A stretch of 54,280 nt of DNA from Lachnospiraceae bacterium (GCA_021199495.1 JAJQHY010000033.1:1-54280), one strand, 5' to 3'; counted from the stretch's first letter, positions 34,588 to 45,041 are shown. Translations and numbers: made by a program. The notes: generated from the sequence alone by a model not told the origin.

Positions 34588-36063
34588 ATGAATATCCAAA
34601 ATGAAGCACTTCTCCGCACTCTGGCCGCGTCCGGTGCATATAAAACCATTCCGGTCAGCTGCGAAATCTATTCCGATATCTGCACACCCATCCAGGCGCT
34701 GCGTATTTTACAGAATGTCAGCCATCATGTTTACCTGCTTGAATCCATCGAGGACCACGAGAAGTGGGGGCGTTATTCCTTCCTCGGCTACGATCCGAAG
34801 ATGGAGCTGACCTGCACGGATGGTATGATGACGATTAAATCGGGTTCCTCCATCTCGTTTCCGGTGAAACATCCCGGAGAATATATCCGGCAGGTCGTGG
34901 CAGATAATCTGTCGCCCATGATCCCCGGCCTGCCTTCGTTTACCGGCGGCCTGGTGGGCTATTTTTCCTATGATTATATCAAATATGCGGAGCCGGGCCT
35001 GAAGCTGGACGCTGAGGACGAGGAGCATTTTAAGGACGTGGACCTGATGCTCTTTGACAAGGTCATCGCCTTTGACAATTTCCGCCAGAAGATCATCCTG
35101 ATCGCCAATGCGCGCTGCGAAAATTTTGATACAGAATTCAATAACGCGAAGCTGGAGCTGCAGACCATGATCGACCTGCTGATGAAGGGGACGCCGAAGG
35201 AACATGTGCGGGGACATATGACGAGTCCATTCCGTTCTTTATTTGAAAAAGAGGCGTTCTGCGACATCGTCAGAAAAGGAAAACACTATATTCATGAGGG
35301 CGATATTTTCCAGGTTGTGCTGTCCAACCGCTTTGAGGCGGATTTCGAAGGAAGTCTTCTGGATGCCTACCGGGTGCTGCGCACCACCAATCCTTCGCCG
35401 TATATGTTTTACTTTTCCAGTGATGATATTGAGATGGCGGGCGCTTCTCCGGAGACATTAGTGAAGCTGGAAAATGGCGAGCTTTACACATTTCCATTAG
35501 CTGGAACAAGACCCAGAGGTGCTACGGAGCAAGAGGACCAGGCACTCAAGGAAGAATTGTTACACGACGAAAAAGAGTGCGCGGAGCATAACATGCTGGT
35601 CGATCTGGGACGCAATGACATTGGTAAAATTTCGCAGTTCGGCAGCGTGAGTGTGAAAAAATACATGTCTGTTGAGAAATTCTCCACGGTCATGCACATC
35701 GGGTCCACGGTTCACGGACAGATCCGGCCGGATAAGGACGCACTCGATGCTGTGGACGCGGTACTGCCGGCGGGAACCCTTTCCGGAGCGCCCAAGATCA
35801 GAGCCTGCGAGATTATTAATGAGCTGGAGGGGACGAAGCGGGGCATTTACGGCGGCGCCATCGGCTACATTGATTTCAAGGGCAATCTGGATACCTGCAT
35901 CGCCATTCGCCTTGCTTTTAAGAAAAACGGAAAGGTCTTCGTCCGTTCCGGGGCCGGGATCGTGGCGGACTCCGTACCGGAAAATGAATATCAGGAAACA
36001 ATCAATAAATCAGCGGCCGTGATGAAGGCGCTGAAAATCGCAGAGGAAGGAGTGGACGGCTGA
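34588..36063 (+). CDS. trpE: Anthranilate synthase component I
   Basis: This 491-residue protein catalyses chorismate to anthranilate, using ammonia supplied by TrpG. The chorismate-binding core is in the C-terminal half (EGDIFQVVLSNRFEADFEG, PSPYMFYFSSDD, GASPETLVKLENG). TFPLAGTRPRGATE and the DLGRNDIGK motif follow. An N-terminal feedback-type region contains LLESIEDHEKWGRYSFLGYD, so inhibition by tryptophan is likely. The ATG at 34588 has AAAGGAG upstream; an in-frame upstream start at 34384 lies within the T-box leader and is excluded. It is the first gene of the T-box-controlled operon, and trpS follows after 18 nt. Confidence 0.96.
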   Translation: MNIQNEALLRTLAASGAYKTIPVSCEIYSDICTPIQALRILQNVSHHVYLLESIEDHEKWGRYSFLGYDPKMELTCTDGMMTIKSGSSISFPVKHPGEYIRQVVADNLSPMIPGLPSFTGGLVGYFSYDYIKYAEPGLKLDAEDEEHFKDVDLMLFDKVIAFDNFRQKIILIANARCENFDTEFNNAKLELQTMIDLLMKGTPKEHVRGHMTSPFRSLFEKEAFCDIVRKGKHYIHEGDIFQVVLSNRFEADFEGSLLDAYRVLRTTNPSPYMFYFSSDDIEMAGASPETLVKLENGELYTFPLAGTRPRGATEQEDQALKEELLHDEKECAEHNMLVDLGRNDIGKISQFGSVSVKKYMSVEKFSTVMHIGSTVHGQIRPDKDALDAVDAVLPAGTLSGAPKIRACEIINELEGTKRGIYGGAIGYIDFKGNLDTCIAIRLAFKKNGKVFVRSGAGIVADSVPENEYQETINKSAAVMKALKIAEEGVDG

Positions 36064-36081
36064 GCCGTCCGAAAAAAGAAA

Positions 36082-37167
36082 ATGAGCAAAATTATTTTAA
36101 CAGGAGACAGACCGACCGGAAGATTACATGTGGGACATTATGTGGGGTCTTTGCGCAGACGTGTGGAGCTACAGAATTCCGGGGAGTATGATAAGATTTA
36201 CATCATGATTGCGGACGCGCAGGCGCTGACCGATAATTTCGAGAATCCGGAGAAGGTTCGCCAGAATATCATCGAGGTGGCGCTGGATTACATGTCCTGC
36301 GGCCTTGACCCGGCGAAGTCGCACCTCTTTATCCAGTCACAGGTCTCGGAGCTGACGGAGCTGACCTTTTATTACATGAATCTGGTGACGGTATCCAGGC
36401 TGCAGCGCAATCCCACCGTGAAAAACGAGATTCAGCTGCGCAACTTCGAGGCCAGCATTCCGGTGGGCTTTTTCACCTATCCGATCAGCCAGACATCTGA
36501 TATCACCGCGTTTAAAGCGACCACAGTGCCGGTGGGCGAGGATCAGCTGCCCATGATTGAGCAGGCCAGAGAAATAGTCCGCAAATTCAATTCGATTTAC
36601 GCGCCGGTTCTGGTGGAGCCGGAGGCCTTGATTCCGGACAACGAAGCCTGCAAGCGTCTGCCAGGCACGGACGGCAAGGCCAAGATGAGCAAGTCGCTGG
36701 GCAACTGTATTTACCTGGCGGACGAGGCCGACGATGTGAAAAACAAGATTATGAACATGTACACAGACCCCCTGCACTTAAAGGTCTCCGATCCGGGGCA
36801 TCTGGAGGGCAACACGGTCTTTACCTATCTTGACGCATTCTGCAAGGATGAGCATTTTGAACGCTATCTGCCGGAGTATGCAAATCTGGATGAGATGAAG
36901 GCACATTATGTGAAGGGCGGTCTGGGCGATATGAAGGTGAAGCGTTTCCTGAATAATGTGATGCAGGAGACCTTAGAGCCCATCCGTAATCGCAGAAAAG
37001 AGCTGGAGAAGGATATCCCTGCTGTCTTCGATGTGCTGAAGGCCGGAACAGAAGTGGCCAGAGCAGATGCGGCGCAGACCCTTTCTGAAGTGAAGAGTGC
37101 GATGAGAATCAATTATTTCGAGGATGCGGAGCTGATCCGCCAGCAGACGGAAAAGTACGAGGGATGA
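36082..37167 (+). CDS. trpS: Tryptophanyl-tRNA synthetase
   Basis: This 361-residue class Ic synthetase charges tRNA-Trp. It begins [20 protein letters not shown] with the HIGH-type motif HVGH, and has the KMSKS motif in [11 protein letters not shown]. Its place is notable: it lies inside the tryptophan biosynthesis operon between trpE and trpG, with 18 nt before and 3 nt after. The T-box leader upstream therefore controls both tryptophan synthesis and the enzyme that consumes free tRNA-Trp, giving a direct feedback loop. A second trpS may exist elsewhere in the genome, which cannot be seen here. Confidence 0.95.
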   Translation: MSKIILTGDRPTGRLHVGHYVGSLRRRVELQNSGEYDKIYIMIADAQALTDNFENPEKVRQNIIEVALDYMSCGLDPAKSHLFIQSQVSELTELTFYYMNLVTVSRLQRNPTVKNEIQLRNFEASIPVGFFTYPISQTSDITAFKATTVPVGEDQLPMIEQAREIVRKFNSIYAPVLVEPEALIPDNEACKRLPGTDGKAKMSKSLGNCIYLADEADDVKNKIMNMYTDPLHLKVSDPGHLEGNTVFTYLDAFCKDEHFERYLPEYANLDEMKAHYVKGGLGDMKVKRFLNNVMQETLEPIRNRRKELEKDIPAVFDVLKAGTEVARADAAQTLSEVKSAMRINYFEDAELIRQQTEKYEG

Positions 37168-37170
37168 TTC

Positions 37171-37737
37171 ATGATCTTATTAATTGATAATTACGACAGC
37201 TTTTTCTATAACCTCTACCAGTATGTAGGCACCGTACAGCCGGATATCAAAGTCATCCGCAACAATGAAATGACTGTCGGGGAGATTGAGGCACTGCACC
37301 CGTCCCATATTATCCTGTCTCCTGGGCCGGGCACGCCTGCAAAGGCTGGCGTCTGTGTGGAGGTGGCCGCTACAATCGCACAGAAAATTCCTACACTTGG
37401 TGTCTGCCTGGGCCACCAGTCCATCTGCGAGGCCTACGGCGCGACTGTCAGCTACGCGAAAAAACTGATGCATGGTAAACAGTCTGACATTTGCCTGGAT
37501 ACCGACTGTCCGTTGTTTCGGGGACTGCCCGAAGTGATTCGCGCTGCCCGGTATCATTCTCTGGCGGCGCTGCCGGAAACCATGCCGGACTGCCTGCGTG
37601 TGACGGCGACCACGACAGACGGTGAGATTATGGCAGTGCAGCATGTCGATTATCCGATTTATGGTGTGCAGTTTCATCCGGAATCGATTTTGACTCCGGA
37701 GGGAATGCGGATTATTGAGAATTTTCTCAGAGTGTAA
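37171..37737 (+). CDS. trpG: Anthranilate synthase glutamine amidotransferase component
   Basis: This is a 188-residue class I glutamine amidotransferase. It hydrolyses glutamine and passes ammonia to TrpE. The catalytic triad is visible: the nucleophilic Cys in TLGVCLGHQSI, and His and Glu in VQFHPESILTPEG. The N-terminal ILLIDNYDSFFYNLYQYVG and the oxyanion-type SPGPGTP are standard. It starts 3 nt after trpS. In many bacteria this subunit also serves p-aminobenzoate synthesis; the operon position points to tryptophan here. Confidence 0.96.
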   Translation: MILLIDNYDSFFYNLYQYVGTVQPDIKVIRNNEMTVGEIEALHPSHIILSPGPGTPAKAGVCVEVAATIAQKIPTLGVCLGHQSICEAYGATVSYAKKLMHGKQSDICLDTDCPLFRGLPEVIRAARYHSLAALPETMPDCLRVTATTTDGEIMAVQHVDYPIYGVQFHPESILTPEGMRIIENFLRV

Positions 37738-37798
37738 GTAAGACATATCAAAATGAAAATGTAAAAGGTAGATTTTTTATAAAAAGGAGCAAAAAACG

Positions 37799-38806
37799 AT
37801 GATTAAAGAAGCAACCGCCAAACTAATTCTGAAACAGGACCTGACCTACGATGAAACCGTGGCCTGCATGGATGAGATCATGACCGGGGCGACCAGCCAG
37901 GTGCAGACCGCCGGTTTTCTGACCGCTCTGGAGACCAAGGGTGAGACCATCGAGGAAATCACAGCCAGTGCTGTCACCATGCGCTCCCATGCTCTGAAGG
38001 TGGAGCATGACATGGATGTCCTGGAGATTGTGGGAACCGGCGGCGATAATGCCGGCAGCTTTAATATTTCTACCACCGCTGGTTTTGTCATCGCGGCGGG
38101 CGGCGTAAAGGTGGCAAAACACGGCAACCGTGCGGCCTCCTCGAAGAGCGGCGCGGCGGACTGCCTGGAAGCGCTCGGTGTGGATGTCAACCAGGAACCG
38201 GCTAACTGCGTGAAAACCTTACAGGATCTGAATTACTGTTTCTTTTTCGCGCAGAAATATCACACTTCCATGAAATATGTAGGACCCGTCAGAAAAGAAC
38301 TGGGTGTGCGCACCATTTTTAATATTCTTGGCCCGCTGACCAATCCGGGACATAATACCATGCAGGTGCTGGGCGTGTATGACGAAAGTCTTTTAGAGCC
38401 CATGAGCCGCGTGCTTTATAATCTGGGCGTGAAGAGAAGCGTGGCCGTGTATGGCACTTCCAAACTCGATGAACTTTCCACCTGCTGCGATACGTTGGTA
38501 TGCGAAAATAATAACGGTGTGTTCACCAGATATACGATCAAACCGGAGGACTTCGGCTTTACCAGATGCGATATTTCAGACCTTGAGGGCGGTACGCCTG
38601 CGGAAAATGCAGCCATCACACTGGCAATCTTAAACGGTGAAAAGGGGCCGAAAAGAGACACTGTTCTTTTAAATGCGGGCGCTGGTCTGTACATCGGCGG
38701 TATGACGGAGAGCATTGCCGATGGCGTGAAGCTGGCGGAGGAGTTAATTGATTCCGGCGCTGCAAAGGCGAAGCTGGAAGCGTATATCGAGGCATCAAAA
38801 CAATGA
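37799..38806 (+). CDS. trpD: Anthranilate phosphoribosyltransferase
   Basis: This 335-residue enzyme transfers the phosphoribosyl group from PRPP to anthranilate. The PRPP/Mg site is [20 protein letters not shown], close to the family GTGGD..T motif, followed by [15 protein letters not shown]. Both are intact. A full AAAAGGAG ribosome site precedes the start. Its last bases overlap trpC as ATGA, so the two are coupled. Confidence 0.96.
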   Translation: MIKEATAKLILKQDLTYDETVACMDEIMTGATSQVQTAGFLTALETKGETIEEITASAVTMRSHALKVEHDMDVLEIVGTGGDNAGSFNISTTAGFVIAAGGVKVAKHGNRAASSKSGAADCLEALGVDVNQEPANCVKTLQDLNYCFFFAQKYHTSMKYVGPVRKELGVRTIFNILGPLTNPGHNTMQVLGVYDESLLEPMSRVLYNLGVKRSVAVYGTSKLDELSTCCDTLVCENNNGVFTRYTIKPEDFGFTRCDISDLEGGTPAENAAITLAILNGEKGPKRDTVLLNAGAGLYIGGMTESIADGVKLAEELIDSGAAKAKLEAYIEASKQ

Positions 38807-39633
38807 TTTTAGATGAACTGGCAGCATACTCGCGCATCCGTGTGGAACGCGCAAAAGAGTTAAAATCCCTGCAGCAGATCAGAGCGGAGGCCCTGCAGCT
38901 GACCGATGAGCAGACAAAGGCGGGCGGAACAGACTTCTTCCGTTTTGAGAAAACACTTCAAAAGCCCGGTCTTTCCTTTATCTGCGAGGTCAAAAAGGCA
39001 TCGCCGTCCAAAGGTATTATAGCGGAGGATTTTCCTTATCTGCAGATCGCGAAGGATTACGAGGCGGCGGGCGCGGACTGTGTTTCCTGCCTGACCGAGC
39101 CGAAGTGGTTTTTGGGCTCCGATGAAATCTTTCGTCAGATCAGGGCGGAGATTTCCCTTCCCATGATCCGCAAGGATTTCACAGTGGACGCCTATCAGAT
39201 TTACGAAGCGAAGCTGATGGGAGCGGATGCGGTGCTTTTGATCTGCGCGCTCCTGGATACGGAAACTGTGCGGGCATATCTGCAAATCTGTGATGAGCTG
39301 GGCTTAAGCGCCCTGGTGGAGGCGCATGATGAAGCGGAAATCACTTCCGCGCTAAAGGCTGGAGCCAGGCTTGTGGGCGTCAATAACCGCAACCTGAAAA
39401 ACTTCACGGTTGATTTCGGCAACGCGGCGAAACTCAGAGAGCTGATTCCGGAGAATGTCACCTTTGTGGCGGAGTCCGGCGTCAAAGACAGTGAGGACGT
39501 GAAATCGCTTGCAGCCCTGGGCGCGGACGCGGTGCTGGTCGGCGAGGCTCTGATGCGTGCGCCGGAAAAGGGGCAGAAGCTTAAGGAGTTTCATGCAGCA
39601 GCCGGGAGGTGTTGTGATGCCAACACAGATTAA
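38803..39633 (+). CDS. trpC: Indole-3-glycerol phosphate synthase
   Basis: This 276-residue TIM-barrel enzyme closes the indole ring from CdRP. The motifs [13 protein letters not shown] near residue 68 and [12 protein letters not shown] are visible, as are the catalytic-type [29 protein letters not shown] and [12 protein letters not shown]. It overlaps trpD by 4 nt and trpF by 17 nt, so translation is coupled in both directions. Confidence 0.96.
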   Translation: MILDELAAYSRIRVERAKELKSLQQIRAEALQLTDEQTKAGGTDFFRFEKTLQKPGLSFICEVKKASPSKGIIAEDFPYLQIAKDYEAAGADCVSCLTEPKWFLGSDEIFRQIRAEISLPMIRKDFTVDAYQIYEAKLMGADAVLLICALLDTETVRAYLQICDELGLSALVEAHDEAEITSALKAGARLVGVNNRNLKNFTVDFGNAAKLRELIPENVTFVAESGVKDSEDVKSLAALGADAVLVGEALMRAPEKGQKLKEFHAAAGRCCDANTD

Positions 39634-40297
39634 AATCTGCGGCATCCGCCGCCCGCAGGATGTAGATTATATCAACGAATACCTGCCGGATTATATTGGT
39701 TTTATTTTCTGGGAGAAAAGCTTCCGTTTTGTGACGCTTGAGCAGGCTATGGAGCTGCGCAGACAGACAAATCCCTGCATTCCGGCCGTCGGCGTCTTTG
39801 TCAATGAGACGCCGGAAAAAATCGCGGAGTTTGTTCAAAGCGGGGCAATTCAGATCATTCAGCTGCACGGGCAGGAGACTGAGGAAGATATCGCGAAAGT
39901 GCGGGCACTTTTGCCCGGCGTTCCTGTCTGGAAGGCTTTTAAGGTTCGTTCCATTGAGGATCTGATGAGGGCGCAGATATCCACCGCGGACCGCATTCTT
40001 TTGGACAACGGCTACGGCACCGGCCATTGCTTTGATCATAGTCTGCTTGTAAAATCAGCAGGTGAAGGGCAGTATGAAGAGGAACATCCCGCTCAGCAGC
40101 CTGACTCATCATATTCGGAAGGGCAGTGCTTTACCCGTCCCTACATCCTCGCCGGAGGGCTCACCCCTCAAATTATCCCCGACGTCATCACGCGATACCA
40201 CCCCTCCATGGTGGACATCTCCAGCGGCGTCGAGACCGATCAATGCAAGGATCGTGACAAAATCCGTGCGGCAATTCAGGCCGTCCGTAAAATGTAA
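39617..40297 (+). CDS. trpF: Phosphoribosylanthranilate isomerase, with an insertion
   Basis: This 226-residue TIM-barrel enzyme converts PRA to CdRP by an Amadori rearrangement. The catalytic Cys is in IKICGI, with the conserved ILLDNGYGTG, YILAGGLTPQI and VDISSGVET. Most family members are near 200 residues. Here about 25 hydrophilic residues (roughly 150-175, GEGQYEEEHPAQQPDSSYSE) are inserted between FDHSLL and RPYILAGG. The frame is continuous and the active-site residues are kept. The ATG at 39617 has GGGAGGT upstream; the in-frame start at 39557 lies inside trpC and is not supported. Confidence 0.93.
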   Translation: MPTQIKICGIRRPQDVDYINEYLPDYIGFIFWEKSFRFVTLEQAMELRRQTNPCIPAVGVFVNETPEKIAEFVQSGAIQIIQLHGQETEEDIAKVRALLPGVPVWKAFKVRSIEDLMRAQISTADRILLDNGYGTGHCFDHSLLVKSAGEGQYEEEHPAQQPDSSYSEGQCFTRPYILAGGLTPQIIPDVITRYHPSMVDISSGVETDQCKDRDKIRAAIQAVRKM

Positions 40298-40352
40298 GAG
40301 GCAGTTCGGATGTTATGAGAACTGCTGTAAAGTATTATTTTTGTTTAAAGCA

Positions 40353-40499
40353 GGAGAAAGCGTTTGGAAAAGATAAGGCGAACATTCGCGGTGAGCTGTT
40401 ACTGAGAAAGCCCAAGAAGCGGAGCCATCGGCGAACGCTGATTGGCAGCTTTCTCGTATGCATGTATGCAGAGCCGTTCTTTTGCCAAATGCTTTCTCC
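40353..40499 (+). repeat. Long imperfect inverted repeat in the trpF-trpB gap
   Basis: Outer arms 40353-40372 and 40479-40499 pair over ~20 bp with a few mismatches and one bulge. Inside are a second GAGAAAGC/GCTTTCTC pair and the near-palindrome GTATGCATGTATGC. The 235-nt gap has no gene. It could be a structured RNA, an attenuator or a small decayed transposable element. Confidence 0.55.
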
Positions 40500-40532
40500 G
40501 GAAACTGAATCAATTATAACAGGAGAACAACG

Positions 40533-41717
40533 ATGTCAAAAGGAAGATTTGGGATTCATGGCGGACAATACATCCCCGAGACCCTGATGAACGCAGTTAT
40601 TGAACTGGAAGATGCTTACAATTATTATAAAGAAGATCCTCAGTTCAATGAAGAGCTCGACACACTTTTTAAGGAATACACCGGCCGCCCCTCCGGCCTT
40701 TACCTGGCCAAACGTATGACAGAAGACCTGGGCGGCGCGAAGATTTATTTAAAGCGGGAGGACTTAAACCATACCGGCGCCCATAAAATCAATAACGCCC
40801 TTGGACAGGTTCTTTTGGCTAAAAAGATGGGAAAGACCAGGGTCATCGCCGAGACCGGCGCTGGCCAGCACGGCGTCGCGACCGCCACGGCAGCAGCCCT
40901 GATGAATATGGAGTGCGAGGTCTTCATGGGTGAGGAGGACACCAGACGCCAGGCCCTGAACGTCTACAAAATGCGCCTGCTGGGCGCGAAGGTTCACCCT
41001 GTCACTACCGGCACCGCGACTTTAAAAGACGCGGTGTCCGAGACGATGAGAGAGTGGACCAACCGCATTGCGGACACCCATTATGTGCTGGGTTCCGTCA
41101 TGGGACCGCACCCCTTCCCGACCATTGTGCGTGATTTTCAGGCAGTCATTTCCAGGGAAATCAAGCAGCAGATGCTGGAAAAGGAAGGAAGGCTTCCGGA
41201 CTGCGTCCTGGCATGTGTGGGCGGCGGCTCCAACGCCATCGGCGCGTTTTATCATTTCATCGATGATCCGGAGGTTAAGCTGATCGGCTGCGAGGCTGCT
41301 GGCAGAGGTGTGGATACCTTTGAAACGGCGGCGACTCTCGCCACCGGCAAGCTGGGGATTTTCCATGGGATGAAGTCTTATTTCTGCCAGGATGAGTACG
41401 GCCAGATCGCGCCGGTGTACTCCATTTCTGCGGGACTGGATTATCCGGGCATCGGACCGGAGCACGCCATGCTCTATGACAGCGGCAGAGCGCAGTATGT
41501 GGCCATCACGGACGATGAGGCGGTGGACGCTTTTGAGTATCTGTCCAGGATGGAGGGCATCATTCCTGCGATCGAGTCCGCGCATGCGGTTGCCTATGCC
41601 ATGAAGCTCGCACCCACCATGCGCAAGAACCAGATCATGGTCATCAACATTTCCGGCCGCGGCGACAAGGACTGCGCGGCCATCGCCAGATACAGAGGGG
41701 AGGACATCCATGAGTAG
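40533..41717 (+). CDS. trpB: Tryptophan synthase beta chain
   Basis: This is a 394-residue PLP enzyme that joins indole and serine to make tryptophan. The PLP-binding lysine is in [14 protein letters not shown] near residue 87. [20 protein letters not shown], the phosphate loop [12 protein letters not shown], and [13 protein letters not shown] are intact. The start has AGGAGAA upstream and lies 235 nt after trpF, the largest gap in the operon. It overlaps trpA by 8 nt, matching the alpha2beta2 complex that channels indole. Confidence 0.97.
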   Translation: MSKGRFGIHGGQYIPETLMNAVIELEDAYNYYKEDPQFNEELDTLFKEYTGRPSGLYLAKRMTEDLGGAKIYLKREDLNHTGAHKINNALGQVLLAKKMGKTRVIAETGAGQHGVATATAAALMNMECEVFMGEEDTRRQALNVYKMRLLGAKVHPVTTGTATLKDAVSETMREWTNRIADTHYVLGSVMGPHPFPTIVRDFQAVISREIKQQMLEKEGRLPDCVLACVGGGSNAIGAFYHFIDDPEVKLIGCEAAGRGVDTFETAATLATGKLGIFHGMKSYFCQDEYGQIAPVYSISAGLDYPGIGPEHAMLYDSGRAQYVAITDDEAVDAFEYLSRMEGIIPAIESAHAVAYAMKLAPTMRKNQIMVINISGRGDKDCAAIARYRGEDIHE

Positions 41718-42510
41718 AGTGACTGATGCGTTTGCAAACGGAAAAGCGTTTATCCCGTTCATCACCTGCGGCGATCCGGACTTAGAGACCACCGAAAAGC
41801 TGGTGATAGCCATGGAGGAGGCCGGCGCGGATGTAATCGAGCTGGGCATTCCCTTCTCCGATCCGACTGCGGAGGGACCTGTGATCCAGGAGGCTAATCT
41901 GCGCGCCCTCTCCGGCGGTGTTACCACGGACAAAATTCTGGACATGGTGCTTAAGCTGCGCCGGACTGTGACCATTCCCCTCGTCTTCATGACCTATGCG
42001 AACGTGGTCTTTTCCTACGGAAATAATACCAAGACCAATCTTGAGGGCGGAACGGAGAAGTTTTTAAAAAGAGCAGCCGAGGCGGGCATCAACGGCCTGA
42101 TTTTACCGGATATTCCCTATGAGGAAAAGGCGGATTTTCAGCCAGCCTGCAAAAAGTACGGCATTGATTTTATTTCCCTGATCGCGCCGACTTCCCATGA
42201 CCGTATCCGCATGATTGCGGCCGAGGCGGAGGGCTTCATCTACTGTGTCTCCTCGCTTGGCGTTACCGGCGTGCGCTCGCAGATCACCACGGATATCGGC
42301 GCCATGGTGGAACTGGTGCGGGAGACTACGGACATCCCGGCCGCGATCGGCTTCGGCATCTCCACACCAGAGCAGGCGCGTGAAATGAGTGCGAAAGCGG
42401 ACGGCGTCATCGTTGGTTCCGCTATTGTGAAACTCATCGCTGCCCACGGCGCGGACAGTGTCCCTTATGTGGCGGAGTATGTGAAGCGTATGAAGGACGC
42501 GATCAGATAG
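41710..42510 (+). CDS. trpA: Tryptophan synthase alpha chain
   Basis: This 266-residue TIM-barrel subunit cleaves indole-3-glycerol phosphate and feeds indole to TrpB. The catalytic Glu is in [20 protein letters not shown] and the catalytic Asp in [11 protein letters not shown]. The phosphate-binding region ([21 protein letters not shown]) is present. It is the last gene of the operon and is followed by a terminator at 42570. Confidence 0.97.
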   Translation: MSRVTDAFANGKAFIPFITCGDPDLETTEKLVIAMEEAGADVIELGIPFSDPTAEGPVIQEANLRALSGGVTTDKILDMVLKLRRTVTIPLVFMTYANVVFSYGNNTKTNLEGGTEKFLKRAAEAGINGLILPDIPYEEKADFQPACKKYGIDFISLIAPTSHDRIRMIAAEAEGFIYCVSSLGVTGVRSQITTDIGAMVELVRETTDIPAAIGFGISTPEQAREMSAKADGVIVGSAIVKLIAAHGADSVPYVAEYVKRMKDAIR

Positions 42511-42569
42511 TTTTTTACAGACATTTTTCCTGGATGGAATTGCAATTCTTTCTGACATAAGTTAGAATA

Positions 42570-42610
42570 AATACCGGTGGGTCAGTGAGGACTGTCCTGT
42601 CGGTATTTTT
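42570..42610 (+). terminator. Terminator of the trp operon
   Basis: There is an 11-12 bp stem with three wobble pairs (about 42570-42581 with 42595-42606), followed by five T. It lies 60 nt past trpA. Confidence 0.75.
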
Positions 42611-42707
42611 ATGGAATGAACGCTGCTATATATGGGAAACGATGACTCTCAGATCCTCAGGCGTTTCCGGATATTGTTCAGATGAGGAAAACAGGAGAAA
42701 ACACGCA

Positions 42708-43631
42708 ATGCCAACCACATATACGCATTATAAATTCGGTACGGAGGTGCTGAAAGCCCTGCCGCCTTCCTTACAGGTAAGAGTGAAGCGGTACAGAGAA
42801 TTATACGATATCGGACAGCACGGTCCGGATATTCTTTTTTACTATAAGGCACTTTTCAAAAATCCGGTGGCAGCACAGGGAAGCGCACTGCATCGGCAGA
42901 ATGCGGATGTATTTTTTTCGCGGGCGGTTGAGATACTAAGGGCAGAAGGAAAGCGGGGTGCGGATACTGCCGGGGCTGCAGAGTCAGGTGAGGTTTCCGG
43001 CAGCAACTTGTCAGACGCCGGAAAGCGAAGCGAAACAGACACGGATGCTGCGAGAGCTTATCTGTACGGCTTCATCTGCCACTTCGTTTTAGACAGTGAA
43101 TGCCACCCCTATGTGCAGAAGATGATGCAGGCTGGCGGTATCAGCCACAATGAGATTGAGATGGAGTTAGACCGTTACCTGCTTGTGGAGGACGGCTTTG
43201 ATCCGGTGCGCCATGTGCAGACCGCTCATGTACATCCGTCAGAGGAGAATGCGGCTGTGATCGCGCCGTTTTTTCAGGATCTGTCAGTCAAACAGGTGTA
43301 CAAAGCCCTGCGCTCCATGATTTTTTATCATAATCTGTTCCGCGTTCCTGGAAAAGTGGAGAGAGCCCTTTTATTCGGTGCAATGAAGCTTGTTGGTATT
43401 TATAACTCCCTGCACGGCATCGTCATGAGCCGAACGCCCAATCCGGCTTGCCGGGATTACTGCCTTATTTTAAAAAGACAATACGACGAGGCTGTACCGG
43501 TCGCGGTCAGTCTGATTGAGGAGTTTGAGCGGGTTCTGAAAGAGGGCGGGACGTTTTCAGAGAGGTTCCACCGCGATTTTGAGGCGGGGGATTCGTGGGA
43601 GAGTCTGAGTCTTGGGCAGCAGGCTATATGA
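42708..43631 (+). CDS. Zinc-dependent phospholipase C-like protein
   Basis: This 307-residue protein resembles the zinc-dependent phospholipase C fold (PF00882). Candidate metal ligands are THYKFG near the N-terminus, YDIGQHGPDILFYY, GFICHFVLDSECHPYV and NEIEMELDRYLL. An Ala/Ser/Glu-rich linker near residues 85-115 looks flexible. No signal peptide is seen, so a secreted lipase role is not supported; clostridial homologues are often of unknown function. The ATG at 42708 has AGGAGA upstream. An in-frame start at 42585 lies in the trp terminator and is rejected. Confidence 0.8.
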   Translation: MPTTYTHYKFGTEVLKALPPSLQVRVKRYRELYDIGQHGPDILFYYKALFKNPVAAQGSALHRQNADVFFSRAVEILRAEGKRGADTAGAAESGEVSGSNLSDAGKRSETDTDAARAYLYGFICHFVLDSECHPYVQKMMQAGGISHNEIEMELDRYLLVEDGFDPVRHVQTAHVHPSEENAAVIAPFFQDLSVKQVYKALRSMIFYHNLFRVPGKVERALLFGAMKLVGIYNSLHGIVMSRTPNPACRDYCLILKRQYDEAVPVAVSLIEEFERVLKEGGTFSERFHRDFEAGDSWESLSLGQQAI

Positions 43632-43702
43632 AATTGAGACATGAAACGGCTGAAAATGTAGTCGTTTCAGAAAAATATGCGGGAACGAGGAGAATCAATC
43701 TG

Positions 43703-44947
43703 ATGAAATTTCAAATGACATCCCTTGAAAAAAAGTGGGTACTCTACGACGTTGGCAATTCCGCCTTCACCATGCTGGTGGCGACCATTCTGCCGATTTA
43801 TTTCAATGGGCTGGCCGGGGCGGCCGGAATTTCGGACGTCAACTATCTGGCCTACTGGGGCTATGCGACCTCGATCTGCACGCTTTTAGTCGCCATTCTG
43901 GGTCCGACACTCGGTGCGGTAGCGGATTTAAAGGATTTTAAAAAGATTATTTTTTCCGTTACCATGGGAATTGGTGTGCTGGGCTGTGTCGCGTTGGGAT
44001 TTATTTCCTCCTGGATCTGGTTTCTGGGTGTGTTCATCCTGGCCAAGACCGGATATTCCGCGAGCCTGGTATTCTATGACGCGATGCTGACCGATGTGAC
44101 GGAACCGGACCGCATGGACCGGGTTTCTTCCTCCGGGTATGCCTGGGGGTATATCGGCAGCTGCATTCCCTTTGTAGCCTGCCTGGGCGTGGTGCTGGGG
44201 GCGGGCAGCCTGGGACTGACGACACAGACCGCCATGCTGATTGCGTTTATTATCACAGCTGTATGGTGGCTGTGTTCCTCCCTGCCTCTGCTCGGCGCTT
44301 ACAGGCAGAAATATTATTCAGAAATCGGGAAGCATCCGGTCAGCGACAGCTTAAAACGCCTGGGGCATACATTTAAAGAGCTTGCGCAGGATAAAAACAT
44401 TCTGATTTTCCTGCTGGCGTTTTTCTTCTATATTGATGGTGTCTATACGGTTATTGACATGGCGACTGCCTACGGCGAGGCGCTGGGGCTTGACACCACG
44501 GGCCTTCTGCTGGCGCTTCTGGTGACGCAGATTGTGGCCTTCCCGTCGGTTTTGATTTTCGGACGCCTGGTGAAAAAGGTGACGCCGGAGCGTATTATCA
44601 CGATCTGCATCTGCGCGTATCTTTTCATTTCCATTTATGCGTATTTTCTGGATTCCCAGATGGATTTCTGGATTCTGGCGGTTTTAGTGGGTATGTTCCA
44701 GGGCACGATCCAGGCTTTGAGCCGCTCTTATTTCGCAAAAATTATTCCGGCAGAGAAGTCCGGTGAATATTTTGGTATTTATGATATCTGCGGCAAGGGC
44801 GCGTCCGTTGTGGGTACCGCGCTGGTGTCCTTCATCAGCCAGTTGAGCGGCAGTGTGAACCTGGGAGTCAGTGCGCTGTCGGTGATGTTTGTGATCGGAC
44901 TGATTTTATTCCGTTATTCTGTGAAGGTGAATAAGCAGGCTGCCTGA
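43703..44947 (+). CDS. MFS transporter, ATG22/UMF1-like
   Basis: This is a 414-residue membrane protein with about 12 predicted membrane segments. It has the N-terminal signature of ATG22/UMF1-type permeases (WVLYDVGNSAFTMLVATILP, then YWGYATSICTLLVAILGPTL). FYDAMLTDVTEPDRMDRVSS and SYFAKIIPAEKSGEYFGIYD follow. Substrates of the bacterial members are mostly unknown; amino acid export is known for the yeast relative. The ATG at 43703 has GAGGAGA upstream; an in-frame start at 43595 overlaps the preceding gene by 37 nt and is less likely. Confidence 0.85.
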   Translation: MKFQMTSLEKKWVLYDVGNSAFTMLVATILPIYFNGLAGAAGISDVNYLAYWGYATSICTLLVAILGPTLGAVADLKDFKKIIFSVTMGIGVLGCVALGFISSWIWFLGVFILAKTGYSASLVFYDAMLTDVTEPDRMDRVSSSGYAWGYIGSCIPFVACLGVVLGAGSLGLTTQTAMLIAFIITAVWWLCSSLPLLGAYRQKYYSEIGKHPVSDSLKRLGHTFKELAQDKNILIFLLAFFFYIDGVYTVIDMATAYGEALGLDTTGLLLALLVTQIVAFPSVLIFGRLVKKVTPERIITICICAYLFISIYAYFLDSQMDFWILAVLVGMFQGTIQALSRSYFAKIIPAEKSGEYFGIYDICGKGASVVGTALVSFISQLSGSVNLGVSALSVMFVIGLILFRYSVKVNKQAA

Positions 44948-45041
44948 GAGAGGATGCAGTTTGAGGAGTATCATTCTGGTTTCACATCGATACGAAAACG
45001 TGAAGCAGAGAGGGCAGAAGAGCAGACGTTTCACCTTAGGC

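Noticed and set aside
34065-34599. Minus-strand open frames opposite the trp leader
   Set aside because: The region is explained by a T-box leader with its conserved elements on the plus strand.
40315-40587. A 90-codon plus-strand frame in the trpF-trpB gap
   Set aside because: No ribosome site or family feature, and it overlaps trpB; the palindrome explains the region better.
41022-41990. A 322-codon minus-strand frame opposite trpB and trpA
   Set aside because: Fully covered by conserved trp genes on the plus strand; no family motif.
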